Source: Candidatus Heimdallarchaeota archaeon (GTDB lineage: Archaea; Asgardarchaeota; Heimdallarchaeia; Heimdallarchaeales; Kariarchaeaceae). From it: a stretch of 64,000 nucleotides of DNA. A model generated the notes under the pieces. That model searched no databases. It saw only the letters and a program-made list of their open reading frames with translations, and had not been told where the DNA came from. Location of the stretch: the NCBI GenBank assembly GCA_015522385.1, contig WAMJ01000292.1, forward strand, positions 18,073-82,072. Reading direction: 5' to 3'. Shown in pieces: positions 17,836 through 26,329 of the stretch (its first letter is position 1; every line of letters begins with the position of its first letter). Made by a program: the position numbers and the translations under genes.

Positions 17836-18458
17836 ACGAGATCATCCGGCTTCAAGGTGTAGACGTCGAGTATCAAGTAAGATCAGGAGTCACAAGATCT
17901 GTTCTAAAGAACACTAACTTGGTCATTTTTGAGAACGACTGGATAACAATAAGTGGACCGAGTGGTTCTGGAAAGACAACTCTCCTCAAGGTAATTGCGA
18001 ATTATTTTCCGGATCTACCAGTGTCATATAGCCAGCCCGAGATTCTAGACAGGTTGACATATGTCACTCAAGAGCCAAGTTTACATCGCCACTTAACAGT
18101 CAAGGAAAATTTGGAAGAGGTAGCAGTGAGTCAAGATATGGTGGATCGTGTGCTTGAATCACTGAATCTTAAGAAGATAGAAGCAAGCTACTTCGATGAG
18201 ATCTCCGGAGGGGAGAAGATTCGGGCGAATCTAGCCAGAGCAACAGTTTATCAAGAGAGAGGTATTCTACTCCTAGATGAGCCGACTGCAAATCTCGATT
18301 TAAAGCACATTGAGGAGATAAAGGATATTCTGACAACGTTGTGGCACGAGGGCTACACATTGATCGTGGTGAGTCATTCCGAGGAAATATTCGAGATGGG
18401 AAAACGGAGATTCATCCTGTCGATGGGAGCTCTGACTTCATCTGAAGGGAAAGAATAG
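17832..18458 (+). CDS. Second ABC transporter ATPase of the FtsX-type operon
   Basis: This 208-residue nucleotide-binding subunit carries Walker A GPSGSGKTT (42-50), signature SGGEKIR (about 125), Walker B LLLDEP (about 146) and a switch His in VVSHSEE. It is shorter than its upstream neighbour and lacks the AbrB-like extension. Two different ATPases next to one double-length permease suggest a heterodimeric motor. The coupling is translational (4-base overlap). The product ends shortly after the switch region with a small beta strand. Confidence 0.9.
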   Translation: MNEIIRLQGVDVEYQVRSGVTRSVLKNTNLVIFENDWITISGPSGSGKTTLLKVIANYFPDLPVSYSQPEILDRLTYVTQEPSLHRHLTVKENLEEVAVSQDMVDRVLESLNLKKIEASYFDEISGGEKIRANLARATVYQERGILLLDEPTANLDLKHIEEIKDILTTLWHEGYTLIVVSHSEEIFEMGKRRFILSMGALTSSEGKE

Positions 18459-18468
18459 AAGAATTTCT

Positions 18469-18488
18469 CACACATTCGAATATGTGTG
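18469..18488 (+). terminator. Hairpin after the transporter operon
   Basis: CACACAT (18469-18475) pairs perfectly with ATGTGTG (18482-18488) around the loop TCGAAT, 10 bases after the last stop codon of the operon. No T-tract follows directly, so it may be a 3'-end stabilising hairpin or a protein site rather than a terminator. The palindrome ATTCGAAT inside it recurs at 18544-18551. Confidence 0.4.
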
Positions 18489-18580
18489 GTGTCTTAGAAT
18501 TAATAGCATCTTCTGATCGTAAAGTTGGATATAATTAGCTCTCATTCGAATCATTTTAATTGAATAGGTGTTTCATCGAC

Positions 18581-18588
18581 ATATAATA
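18581..18588 (+). promoter_or_regulatory. TATA box for etfBA
   Basis: ATATAATA is centred at about 18584, predicting a transcript start near 18611 and hence a leader of about 28 bases before the ATG at 18639. Confidence 0.6.
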
Positions 18589-18615
18589 GTTACTGGCCCT
18601 AGCGGCCGTGGCTGA

Positions 18616-18630
18616 CTCTTTCGGAAAGAG
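18616..18630 (+). promoter_or_regulatory. Leader hairpin upstream of etfB
   Basis: CTCTTT (18616-18621) pairs with AAAGAG (18625-18630) around CGG. It would occupy most of the predicted short leader, and its 3' arm overlaps the SD-like GAGG (18628-18631) 7 bases before the ATG, so it could limit ribosome access. This is inferred from sequence only. Confidence 0.4.
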
Positions 18631-18638
18631 GCAATACC

Positions 18639-19442
18639 ATGTCATTGAAAGATTTAAACATAGTCGTGCTCCTGAAACAGGTTCCAGTCCCCAAGGCAAT
18701 GAAGACCAAAGCTGACGGGATGATGGATCGATCGGGAAAGAGCATGATCAACCCATATTGCAATGCTGCACTCGAAGAGGCACTGAAGCTTCGGGAGAAG
18801 GTAGGGGGTGTAATCACCGTAGTCTCGATGGGACCACCAAATGCCAAGCAGTCACTTATTGAAGCTATGAGGAAGGGGGCTGACAAGTCAATACTCGTGT
18901 CGGACAGGCTACTCGCAGGTTCGGATACATGGGCAACAGCGCTCGCACTCTCCTCTACGATCAAGAAGTATCTCCCAGATACAGACATCATCTTCGCAGG
19001 TCTGCAGACCATTGACGGAGACACCGCTCATGTAGGCCCACAGGTCGCGGAGCACCTCGGGTTCCAGCAGGTCACTTACGTCGACAAGATCGAACTTGAG
19101 GGTGAGAACTTAAAGGTCAGGAGATTTGTAGAGGGAGGATGGGAGACATTCATCACCCCATTACCTGTTATGCTGTCGATTCACACCGCGGCCAATACAC
19201 CTAGGGGTCCAAGTCTCGGTGCAGCTCTCAGGACTTCTGAGGACAACATCACAGTCTACAGCGTCGAACAAATCGGTCTGACCAAGGAAGAAGTCGGAGT
19301 GGCAGGGTCACCCACTATAGTTTCAAGGGTCCTGAATGTCGTGATTGACAGACCACCCGTTGAATTATTCAATGAGGGATCAGCCACTGAGAGAGTTGGA
19401 AAGCTTCTGGAAGCGGTTAATCGAAAGGAGGAGTCGTCATGA
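18639..19442 (+). CDS. etfB: Electron transfer flavoprotein beta subunit (FixA/EtfB)
   Basis: The 267-residue protein has the EtfB pattern: an N-terminal VVLLKQVPVP strand, the N-x-x-x-x-A-L-E-E-A-L-x-L motif, GPPNAKQSLIEAMRKGAD and GLQTIDGDTAHVGPQVAE, the region contacting the nucleotide or flavin in ETFs. It pairs with EtfA, encoded immediately downstream with a 4-base overlap. FixC and FixX are encoded 7 kb away on the other strand, so the pair probably belongs to a membrane Fix (EtfABCX) complex that oxidises NADH and splits electrons between ferredoxin and quinone. Bifurcation is inferred from the gene set. Confidence 0.93.
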   Translation: MSLKDLNIVVLLKQVPVPKAMKTKADGMMDRSGKSMINPYCNAALEEALKLREKVGGVITVVSMGPPNAKQSLIEAMRKGADKSILVSDRLLAGSDTWATALALSSTIKKYLPDTDIIFAGLQTIDGDTAHVGPQVAEHLGFQQVTYVDKIELEGENLKVRRFVEGGWETFITPLPVMLSIHTAANTPRGPSLGAALRTSEDNITVYSVEQIGLTKEEVGVAGSPTIVSRVLNVVIDRPPVELFNEGSATERVGKLLEAVNRKEESS

Positions 19443-20554
19443 GTACAGATAGAGAGAAAGCAAAACTAGAAAGGGACATGGCGGTTCCAGAAGTAGACCT
19501 AAGAGACGGAGCAAGTGGAATAGCTACATGGGCCCAGACAGATGGTGAGAATCTTCACCCTGCTGCATTAGAGATTCTAGGAGAGGCGAGGAGGCTTTCC
19601 GAGAAATTGGAAGATAAGACTGTGACCTCGATCGTCATCGGGAAGGACGCCGAGAAGCATGCACAGACACTGATCGAGCACGGGGCGGATAGGGTGTACG
19701 TTATTTCCGATGACAGGTTGCTTGAGTACAGGACACTCCCATACGTGAGGGCAATTGTTGACGCAATTCGGGAGATCAAACCCGAAATCATGATCTACAC
19801 TGCTTCTGCAATTGGTAGAGACCTAGCACCAAGGTGTGCAGCCCGGCTTCATGTCGGCCTCTCCGCAGACTGCACACAGCTTGACATCGGTATGTACGTC
19901 AACAGGAAGAAGGGTCAGAGGTTTATGCATGCCTTCAAGATGATGCGTCCGTCATTTGGGGAGTCAAAACTTGCAACCATCATTGGTCCTTGGAACTATC
20001 CCCAGTCATCAACAGTAAGACCAGGTGTATTTGCTAAGCTCCAACCAGACAGCTCAAGGACAGGTGAGGTAGTTAAGTTCGAACCAAAGTGGGTAGAGGA
20101 AGACTGGATCCAAGAGGTTGTTGAAGTTCAGAAGGGTGGTTCCCGAGTTGAGCTCGAGAAGGCCGACATCATTATCTCCGGTGGGAAAGACCTTGGAAGG
20201 GAGGGCTTCGAGATGCTTCAAGAGCTCGTGGATGCAATCCGGGCAAACGGACAGGTCGCAGAACTGGGTGCGTCGAGGGCCGCGGTTAACGCAGGGCTTA
20301 TATCCTCTGATCACCAAGTAGGGCAGACTGGAAAGACAGTCCGCCCCGAGATCTACTTTGCTATTGGCATCTCTGGTGCAGTGCAACACCTTATGGGAAT
20401 GCAGAATTCCAAGAAGGTAGTGGCAATCAACATTGATCCTAACGCCAAGATCTTCCAAGTCGCCGACTACGGTATCGTCGATGACTACAAAAATGTCGTT
20501 CCTGAATTGATCAAGCAAGTCAAAAACGGTTTCACCTTCGAATTAGACAAATAA
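19439..20554 (+). CDS. etfA: Electron transfer flavoprotein alpha subunit (FixB/EtfA)
   Basis: The 371-residue protein ends in the conserved EtfA FAD domain: SGGKDLGREGFEMLQELVDA, then ELGASRAAVNAGL, a VGQTGKTVRPE segment, AIGISGAVQH and AINIDPNAKIFQVADYG. An N-terminal extension of about 50 residues precedes the alpha/beta domain. The gene is coupled to etfB by ATGA. It carries the electron-transferring FAD and should dock on FixC. No signal peptide or membrane segment is present, as expected for a cytoplasmic flavoprotein. Confidence 0.93.
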   Translation: MSTDREKAKLERDMAVPEVDLRDGASGIATWAQTDGENLHPAALEILGEARRLSEKLEDKTVTSIVIGKDAEKHAQTLIEHGADRVYVISDDRLLEYRTLPYVRAIVDAIREIKPEIMIYTASAIGRDLAPRCAARLHVGLSADCTQLDIGMYVNRKKGQRFMHAFKMMRPSFGESKLATIIGPWNYPQSSTVRPGVFAKLQPDSSRTGEVVKFEPKWVEEDWIQEVVEVQKGGSRVELEKADIIISGGKDLGREGFEMLQELVDAIRANGQVAELGASRAAVNAGLISSDHQVGQTGKTVRPEIYFAIGISGAVQHLMGMQNSKKVVAINIDPNAKIFQVADYGIVDDYKNVVPELIKQVKNGFTFELDK

Positions 20555-20594
20555 CCTTCATAATCCTTAAATTCGATAAACATCTAAGTATTTT

Positions 20595-20915
20595 ATGCCT
20601 AAGAAATCCATCGTGGAGAAACTCAATCGCTTGAATGAACGAGTTTGGCAAGTCGTCATGGCAGATGGAGTCGTCTCTGAAGACGAGAAAAACATCTTAG
20701 CGAAAACTAAGATTTCCATCGAACTCCTGAAACAGGTAGTTGACAGTTCCTCAGACGAGAACATTAAGTCGGGGATTCTGGAGAATATAATCGACAAGAT
20801 CGAGGACGACGCGCTCTCCGCAGCAGAATTTGATGACTACATTTCGGAAGACGAGATGGGTATCTTAGGCGTCCTTTTCGACTCTTTGAAGGATATCACG
20901 GATATATCCAAGTAA
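20595..20915 (+). CDS. Small TerB-like acidic helical protein
   Basis: This 106-residue protein is all-helical and acidic. The segment VVMADGVVSEDEKNIL resembles the first helix pair of TerB/DjlA-type domains, which carry a D-G-x-[VI]-x-x-x-E metal-binding pattern, and a second D/E-rich stretch is near residues 74-88. Function is unknown; TerB-like proteins are tied loosely to metal sensing and membrane-associated stress. A TTAAATT box (20567-20573) is 25 bases from the ATG, indicating its own leaderless promoter. Confidence 0.7.
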   Translation: MPKKSIVEKLNRLNERVWQVVMADGVVSEDEKNILAKTKISIELLKQVVDSSSDENIKSGILENIIDKIEDDALSAAEFDDYISEDEMGILGVLFDSLKDITDISK

Positions 20916-20930
20916 GCTAGAGGTTTAGAA

Positions 20931-20938
20931 AATTTAAT
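20931..20938 (+). promoter_or_regulatory. TATA box for the PLP decarboxylase gene
   Basis: AATTTAAT is centred 26 to 27 bases before the ATG at 20961, indicating a leaderless transcript independent of the TerB-like gene. Confidence 0.6.
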
Positions 20939-20960
20939 CTAGTGCGCCTCCTGCATTCAT

Positions 20961-22421
20961 ATGTTTCGGATGGATGAGTACACCTTAGATCCTGATAACT
21001 GGGAAGACCTCAGAGAACTTGGACACAGAATGCTCGATGACATGATTGACTACCTCAGGGACGTCAGAGAGCGTCCTGTCTGGCAACCCATCTCCCATGA
21101 ACTTAAGGAGAAGATCAGGGAACCCCTTCCGCGCAAAGGAGAGAAGAGGGAGGACATTTATCAGCAATTCAAGGAAAATATCTTACCATATCCACCAGGG
21201 AATATCCATCCGAGATTCTGGGGATGGGTCAATGGTACGGGAAGTCCATTCGGGATGCTCGCAGAGATGCTGTCCGCGGCAATGAACTCCAACACAGGTG
21301 GGAGGGAGCACATGCCCAAGTACGTAGAGGATCAAGTAATTGACTGGAGTAAGCAGATCATGAGTTACGGGGAGGGGGCCAGCGGCGTTCTTACCTCTGG
21401 ATGCTCCGAGGCAAACCTCGTCGCCCTCACGGTTGCGCGCAATGTCAAAGCAGGATTTGATGTGAGGGAAGAAGGTATCCAGAATACCAAGAATATGCGT
21501 TTCTACGCCTCCACCTCTACACACAGCTCAGTTCAGAAGGCTCTGGAAATTCTAGGAATTGGAAGGAAGAACTACAGGCTTATCAGAACCGACTCCAATT
21601 TCGAGATCGATCTCGATGCATTGGAGCAGGCTATCAAGGAGGACATCGATAAGGGTTTCCTACCTTGTGCCATCATTGGCAATGTGGGTTCAGTTGATAC
21701 AGGAGCAGTCGACGACTTGCAAGGGATTAGACAGATATGCGATAAATACGACCTCTGGTTCCACATCGACGGTGCATTCGGTGCAATTGCCTCGCTCTCC
21801 AGTAAATACCGATCATTAGTTGAGGGAATAGCCCTCTCGGACTCCCTCGCTTTTGACTTCCACAAGTGGATGTATGTTCCTTACACAGTGGGGTGTGCTC
21901 TTGTCAAATCAGAGAACCTGCACAGGCAGAGCTTTTCATTACGTCCGTCCTATCTCACAGAGATCCAACGGGGTCTGGGTTCTGGAGGAAGGTGGCCGAC
22001 TGAATATGGAATTCAGCTGTCACGACCATTCTACGCACTGAAAATTTGGTTCATGCTCAAGGAGAACGGAACTGAAAAGTACGATACTCTCGTTACCCAG
22101 AACATGGATCAGGCGAGATATCTCCAGAAGAGAGTGCAAGAAGAGAAGGATCTGGAGATCCTTGCACCTGTAAAGCTCAATGTTGTTTGCTTCAGGTTCA
22201 AGTCAGATGATATCGATGAGGAGAAGTTGAACGAGGTGAACAGGGAGATACTCATGCGACTCCATGAGAGTGGGGAAGCAGCTCCATCCTATACCACCAT
22301 AAATGGAATATTCGCAATCAGACTTGCAATTACCAATCACAGATCGAAGTACTCCGATTTTGACTATCTGGTCGAACGTGTTATTGAGAAAGGAAACGAT
22401 ATTCTCTCAACTATGTATTGA
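20961..22421 (+). CDS. Group II PLP-dependent amino-acid decarboxylase
   Basis: The 486-residue protein is a fold-type I PLP enzyme of the aromatic-amino-acid/glutamate decarboxylase group. The Schiff-base Lys is Lys302 in DFHKWMYVPYT. Other marks are HPRFWGWVNGTG near the N-terminus, TSGCSEANLVAL (cofactor phosphate), the His of STHSSVQKA that stacks on the ring, and WFHIDGAFGA with the Asp that contacts the pyridine nitrogen. The substrate cannot be told from sequence; aromatic amino acids, aspartate or glutamate are possible. Its 3' end overlaps the convergent permease gene by 11 bases. The start is fixed by a TATA box 26 bases upstream. Confidence 0.9.
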   Translation: MFRMDEYTLDPDNWEDLRELGHRMLDDMIDYLRDVRERPVWQPISHELKEKIREPLPRKGEKREDIYQQFKENILPYPPGNIHPRFWGWVNGTGSPFGMLAEMLSAAMNSNTGGREHMPKYVEDQVIDWSKQIMSYGEGASGVLTSGCSEANLVALTVARNVKAGFDVREEGIQNTKNMRFYASTSTHSSVQKALEILGIGRKNYRLIRTDSNFEIDLDALEQAIKEDIDKGFLPCAIIGNVGSVDTGAVDDLQGIRQICDKYDLWFHIDGAFGAIASLSSKYRSLVEGIALSDSLAFDFHKWMYVPYTVGCALVKSENLHRQSFSLRPSYLTEIQRGLGSGGRWPTEYGIQLSRPFYALKIWFMLKENGTEKYDTLVTQNMDQARYLQKRVQEEKDLEILAPVKLNVVCFRFKSDDIDEEKLNEVNREILMRLHESGEAAPSYTTINGIFAIRLAITNHRSKYSDFDYLVERVIEKGNDILSTMY

Positions 22422-24783
22422 CTCGCTTTCGGGTAGCATCGACTAGATCTATCTTGATCACATAACGATATGCAGCGATCACCCCAAACATGGATGCGAT
22501 GAATGCAGAAACAATTGACAGGAGATAGGTATCAGGCGTTACTACCGTCTCAAGTACCATCAACCCATCCATCAGTGACTTGTTCACCAAGTCGCTGACA
22601 TAATATCCTATGGGTATAGCAAAAAGTGAGCCGAAAATAACAATGAAGAGAGACTGTGACAGGATGATCTTCATCAATGTTCTTCTCTTACTACCCAACG
22701 CTCTGAGGTTAACGAACTCCATCTCTCGGCTCATTGCATCCAAGACTACAGTGTTGAAGGTGAATAAAGCAACAATGGTCATACCGATGAGCATTACTAT
22801 CCCAACCATAGCGAAGAATCCCTCCATCATGACGTTGATACCTTCCTTTACATCCTGGGAAGAGAGGATCAGTCCGATGGGAAGTCCTGACTTGAGCAGG
22901 TTGTCTTTCAGCTCTTTCTCCGATATACTCCCGTCCATCTTCACAAGGTATCCAGAGATGTTATTGCCGTAACCAAGCAGATCCTGCGCCTGCGGGATGG
23001 ACATGTAAACTCCCCCTCCGAGCATCTCATCCGCGAGATTCGAGACCTTGAATGTCGAGTTGAACACCTCCACATTGTCATCCATTGAGACATCTAGATC
23101 TGAGGCGAGAATAGAGCCCAAGACTATTCCGTCACCACTGCTTGACAACCTGAGTTTAAGCTTCCGGAGATTTGAGTTGATCTCGTAAGCGTAGAGCTGT
23201 GTTGAGAATGACTTACCATTGGCTTTAACCTCGACCTGTCGTGTAATGTATTGCTCGTAGGAGGAAATCCCCTCAACCGAATCGACAACAGACTGTACCT
23301 GAGATGGGTCGAGGGGTGTCGAGAATACAACCTGTAGATCGTACTTCTCATAGTTATCGAAATTCTTGTCTAACCCTACGGTGAATGTTGTGACCATCGC
23401 GAACGAGGAGATCATCAGAACCAAGCTAATGGAGTAGGTAAGGATGGTCAGCAATGTTCTCCTTTTCTTCTGGAACAGACCACGGAGAGGGATCTTTGAA
23501 GTAGGTTTCTTGAATGTAGGGAGCGTCTCCAGCATCTTCTCAACAAGTGAACGCTTCTTGTACGATGCCGTTATGTACATACTGCTCATGGCCTCTCTCG
23601 GTTCAATGCTAGCTGAGGAGAGTGAGGCGAGAAATCCGATAACAACCACGAGAGCGAAGTTGATGCCAACTGCCTCAGTAAAAGCAGTCAGAATCAGTTC
23701 TGAGTTGACATACGGTAGTCCTAGTATAGAGACATACGTTATTGCCAACTGCTCGGACATCCACCACCCAGTAGGAATACCAAGGAGCACCCCGAACAGA
23801 CCAAGAGTACTCGCTATTGAGGTGTAGTGCATTGTCACTCTTTTCTTACTTCCACCCAATGCCCTCATTGTCCCGACATAATTACGCTGGTTGGCAATGA
23901 GCTTTGATACATTGTCATAGACAGCAAACAGTGCAATCAGGAGTACTACTCCTCCAAATACTCTGGCTATGTCACCGAGAGAATCGACATCTGCAGACTT
24001 CATCTTTGTGTTCGCCTCGTCCTCGTATTTCACAAAGGACACCTGCGGAGATACCTTCAACAACTCATCCCTTACCTCCTCGATCTTGGCGTCGAAGGTC
24101 TTCTCACTCTTGACCACATCAGGATCGAACCTCACCACGACCTCATTGACCATGTCCACCATACCGAAGAGTTCCTGAAGTGTATGCAATGGTACCCACC
24201 CTACTGGAAATCCCTTGAGGTCTGGTAGTCCGTTGAACGGATTGACATTATAGCTGAACTCTGCAGAGAACACCTCTGCTTTGATTGAGAAGTTGTACTC
24301 CCCAAGGTATGTATTTGGGAGGGTGACATTGTCTCCGAGGTTGAGATTGTGATACTGGAAGAATTTTGTGGCAAAGAGGATCGAGTTGTCTGTCCCAGTT
24401 CTAAGATCTGAACCATTCAGGAGATAGACGTCGTCTACCCTAATTTGCCTATCCTGCTCAACTCCATATAGTACTCCAGTAAATGTCTCGTCCACATGGG
24501 CTATCTTTATCCCAGCGAACATCATCAACCGGTAGTCCCAAGCTCGTATTCCATCAATAGAGTCCAGATCTAAAGACGACTCGTTTACTCCTGAAATCTG
24601 GAACCTCACATCGTGAGTTACCATGTCCTCTGAGAGCTTGTCGTATGTGTTAGTTATGTTGATCCACGATAGGAATAGTCCGCCGTAGATTGCGGTTGCG
24701 ATCAGTACGATCATGATGATTGAGAAGGATCGTCCCTTATTGTACCAAATGTCCCTTCTCATCTTTGTGAATAGAATTCCCAT
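22411..24783 (-). CDS. FtsX/MacB-type ABC transporter permease
   Basis: The 790-residue permease has an N-terminal helix (about residues 19-40), a long extracytoplasmic domain, three helices forming the first FtsX domain (about 267-410), a linker helix near 440, a second outside domain and three final helices (about 655-780). This is the two-FtsX-domain layout of LolCE/HrtB-like exporters. It is the last gene of a TetR-ATPase-permease operon on the minus strand, with 11 bases between it and the ATPase. Drug, lipid or peptide export is the usual role; the cargo is unknown. Confidence 0.9.
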   Translation of the reverse strand: MGILFTKMRRDIWYNKGRSFSIIMIVLIATAIYGGLFLSWINITNTYDKLSEDMVTHDVRFQISGVNESSLDLDSIDGIRAWDYRLMMFAGIKIAHVDETFTGVLYGVEQDRQIRVDDVYLLNGSDLRTGTDNSILFATKFFQYHNLNLGDNVTLPNTYLGEYNFSIKAEVFSAEFSYNVNPFNGLPDLKGFPVGWVPLHTLQELFGMVDMVNEVVVRFDPDVVKSEKTFDAKIEEVRDELLKVSPQVSFVKYEDEANTKMKSADVDSLGDIARVFGGVVLLIALFAVYDNVSKLIANQRNYVGTMRALGGSKKRVTMHYTSIASTLGLFGVLLGIPTGWWMSEQLAITYVSILGLPYVNSELILTAFTEAVGINFALVVVIGFLASLSSASIEPREAMSSMYITASYKKRSLVEKMLETLPTFKKPTSKIPLRGLFQKKRRTLLTILTYSISLVLMISSFAMVTTFTVGLDKNFDNYEKYDLQVVFSTPLDPSQVQSVVDSVEGISSYEQYITRQVEVKANGKSFSTQLYAYEINSNLRKLKLRLSSSGDGIVLGSILASDLDVSMDDNVEVFNSTFKVSNLADEMLGGGVYMSIPQAQDLLGYGNNISGYLVKMDGSISEKELKDNLLKSGLPIGLILSSQDVKEGINVMMEGFFAMVGIVMLIGMTIVALFTFNTVVLDAMSREMEFVNLRALGSKRRTLMKIILSQSLFIVIFGSLFAIPIGYYVSDLVNKSLMDGLMVLETVVTPDTYLLSIVSAFIASMFGVIAAYRYVIKIDLVDATRKRVNT

Positions 24784-24794
24784 ATCCAGACCTC

Positions 24795-25508
24795 CTAAGC
24801 TAGCCCGTACATCGCCATCCGCTCATGATCATTCTCATAGAGCATACCATCGTCGATTATGAAGAGCCTATCTGCGGAGTGAGCGAGATTAGGATCGTGG
24901 GTGACCAAGCAGAATGTCGAACCTTGCTCCTTGCAGATGCTAGTCATAACGTCGATAACCTGCTTTCCGGTTGTCTTGTCAAGATTCCCCGTGGCCTCGT
25001 CAGCGACAATTATCTCCGGATTCTTGACTATGGCCCTGGCAATGGCGACTCTCTGCTGCTGTCCTCCAGAAAGCTGAGCTGGGAATCTGTTCTCCAGACC
25101 ACCGAGACCCACAAGTTCCATCGCCTTACGAGTCATCTCGTCTTGATCCTGCTTTATCTCAGCCATCTCCAAGGCGAGCTTGACATTCTCACCAGCAGTC
25201 AGTGAAGGGATGAGGTTATGGAACTGAAAAATCCATCCGACTTTCCTTCTTCGGTACTTGGTGAGCTCTTTCTCTGAGTACTTGGATATGGTCTCAGATC
25301 CAACAATGACATCACCAGAAGTGGGGTGATCTATCCCACCTATCTGGTTCAATAATGTGGTCTTTCCAGAACCACTCGGCCCCAGTATAACCACAAATTC
25401 GCCCTTTCTGATATCAGCAGTGACACCTCTAAGGGCATCAACCTCTTGATCTCCTAGCTTAAACTTTCGTTTCACATCTATTAATCTGATTAGTGTATCC
25501 TCAGTCAC
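24795..25508 (-). CDS. LolD/MacB-type ABC transporter ATPase
   Basis: The 237-residue ATPase has Walker A GPSGSGKTT (43-51), the Q-loop WIFQFHNLIPSLTAGEN, signature LSGGQQQRVAIARA, Walker B IIVADEATGNLD and the switch His in LVTHDPNLA. This combination is typical of the MacB/LolD/FtsE class that works with FtsX-type permeases. It lies between the permease gene (11-base gap) and tetR (4-base overlap), so the three are one transcriptional unit. Confidence 0.94.
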   Translation of the reverse strand: MTEDTLIRLIDVKRKFKLGDQEVDALRGVTADIRKGEFVVILGPSGSGKTTLLNQIGGIDHPTSGDVIVGSETISKYSEKELTKYRRRKVGWIFQFHNLIPSLTAGENVKLALEMAEIKQDQDEMTRKAMELVGLGGLENRFPAQLSGGQQQRVAIARAIVKNPEIIVADEATGNLDKTTGKQVIDVMTSICKEQGSTFCLVTHDPNLAHSADRLFIIDDGMLYENDHERMAMYGLA

Positions 25509-26137
25509 CTACTTTTCCTCCTAACAAATAGTTGTTTCATCAAGTCCTTGATCTTTTGAGTCTGTTCTATTGTTCGAGTCTCCTTGAATAAAAGCTGATG
25601 GGCAGAAATACCATCGAGAAGAGCGAAGAAGAGTTGGGAAGCTGCGCGTGGTTCCTCGAAACCCATAGCCTCGAATAGGGGAGAGGAAGAACTTATTGAG
25701 TTCTCGAGTAACTCCACGAGCTCATTGTACACAGCAATGGAGACGTCCGATTTATCCCTTCCGTAGTATACCTCAACAGAGAGTTGAAGCATGAGCATCA
25801 CCACACCACCTGAATTCTCTGTGGTATCAAATGTCCAGTCTATCAGCGCCTCAATAGCCTCATCGGGGGGAAGCTGAGCAAGAGCCTCAAACATTGGATT
25901 GAACATCTCGGTAAAGATAAACTTCAGCGTCTGATACACCAATTCCTCCTTGTTCTTGAAGTGATTGAAGACAGATCCTTTCGCAACCCCGGCTTTCTCA
26001 GCGATCTCCTTGGTTGTTGCAGTATGGTAGTCCTTCTGCATAAAGACCTGAGCAGCAGAATTGAGAATCTTTTTCCTAGTCTCACAACTCTGTTTACGAT
26101 CTGCTTCTTCTCTTGACAAACTCCTCTTCTCAGACAT
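25505..26137 (-). CDS. TetR-family transcriptional regulator
   Basis: The 210-residue protein has the TetR N-terminal helix-turn-helix (about residues 20-66): KKILNSAAQVFMQKDYHTAT, then IAEKAGVAKGSVFNHFKNKE. The remainder is a helical ligand domain without recognisable specificity. As first gene of the operon with an ABC exporter it probably represses its own transcript and responds to an exported compound. The ATG at 26137 is 26 bases from the box CTTAAG (26161-26166), consistent with a leaderless mRNA. Three palindromes of TetR-operator size lie upstream at 26208-26253. Confidence 0.92.
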   Translation of the reverse strand: MSEKRSLSREEADRKQSCETRKKILNSAAQVFMQKDYHTATTKEIAEKAGVAKGSVFNHFKNKEELVYQTLKFIFTEMFNPMFEALAQLPPDEAIEALIDWTFDTTENSGGVVMLMLQLSVEVYYGRDKSDVSIAVYNELVELLENSISSSSPLFEAMGFEEPRAASQLFFALLDGISAHQLLFKETRTIEQTQKIKDLMKQLFVRRKSR

Positions 26138-26160
26138 ATTGCATCATTCCCGTACCAGCT

Positions 26161-26166
26161 CTTAAG
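26161..26166 (-). promoter_or_regulatory. TATA-like box CTTAAG for tetR
   Basis: CTTAAG is centred 26 to 27 bases from the tetR start codon. The same motif occurs at the same distance before the uridine-kinase-like gene (45890-45896) and about 30 bases before prs (51821-51826). Confidence 0.5.
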
Positions 26167-26207
26167 ACAAACGGTTTGCGATCATGAACAATGATCCGTA
26201 AACCATA

Positions 26208-26253
26208 TGACCCAGTGGTCAAATGACCTGATGGTCAATTGACTTGACAGTCA
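26208..26253. promoter_or_regulatory. Triple palindromic operator, three 14-bp sites at 16-bp spacing
   Basis: TGACC-CAGT-GGTCA (26208-26221), TGACC-TGAT-GGTCA (26224-26237) and TGACT-TGAC-AGTCA (26240-26253) are each perfect palindromes of two 5-bp arms around 4 bases. Their starts are exactly 16 bp apart. A much weaker fourth copy may lie at 26192-26205. The array sits between the divergent tetR and azlC genes, 18 bases before the azlC TATA box. It is most likely the operator of the adjacent TetR protein, controlling azlCD, tetR or both. Confidence 0.75.
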
Positions 26254-26270
26254 GTAAATGTCATTCTACC

Positions 26271-26278
26271 TATATAAA
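26271..26278 (+). promoter_or_regulatory. TATA box TATATAAA for azlCD
   Basis: A consensus archaeal TATA box predicts transcription from about 26300. This places the first ATG of the frame (26258) upstream of the transcript and supports the in-frame ATG at 26330 as the azlC start. Confidence 0.6.
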
Positions 26279-26329
26279 GCAATGTATCAAGTATCTCCTA
26301 TACAAATCTGCCTTCTCCTATGCAACCGA

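Noticed and set aside
18595..18607. GGCC-CTAGC-GGCC as a terminator or riboswitch before etfB
   Set aside because: It lies at or just before the predicted transcript start, so it may not be transcribed with etfB.
26258..26329. N-terminal extension of AzlC from the ATG at 26258
   Set aside because: A consensus TATA box (26271-26278) lies inside it and the shorter protein matches family length.
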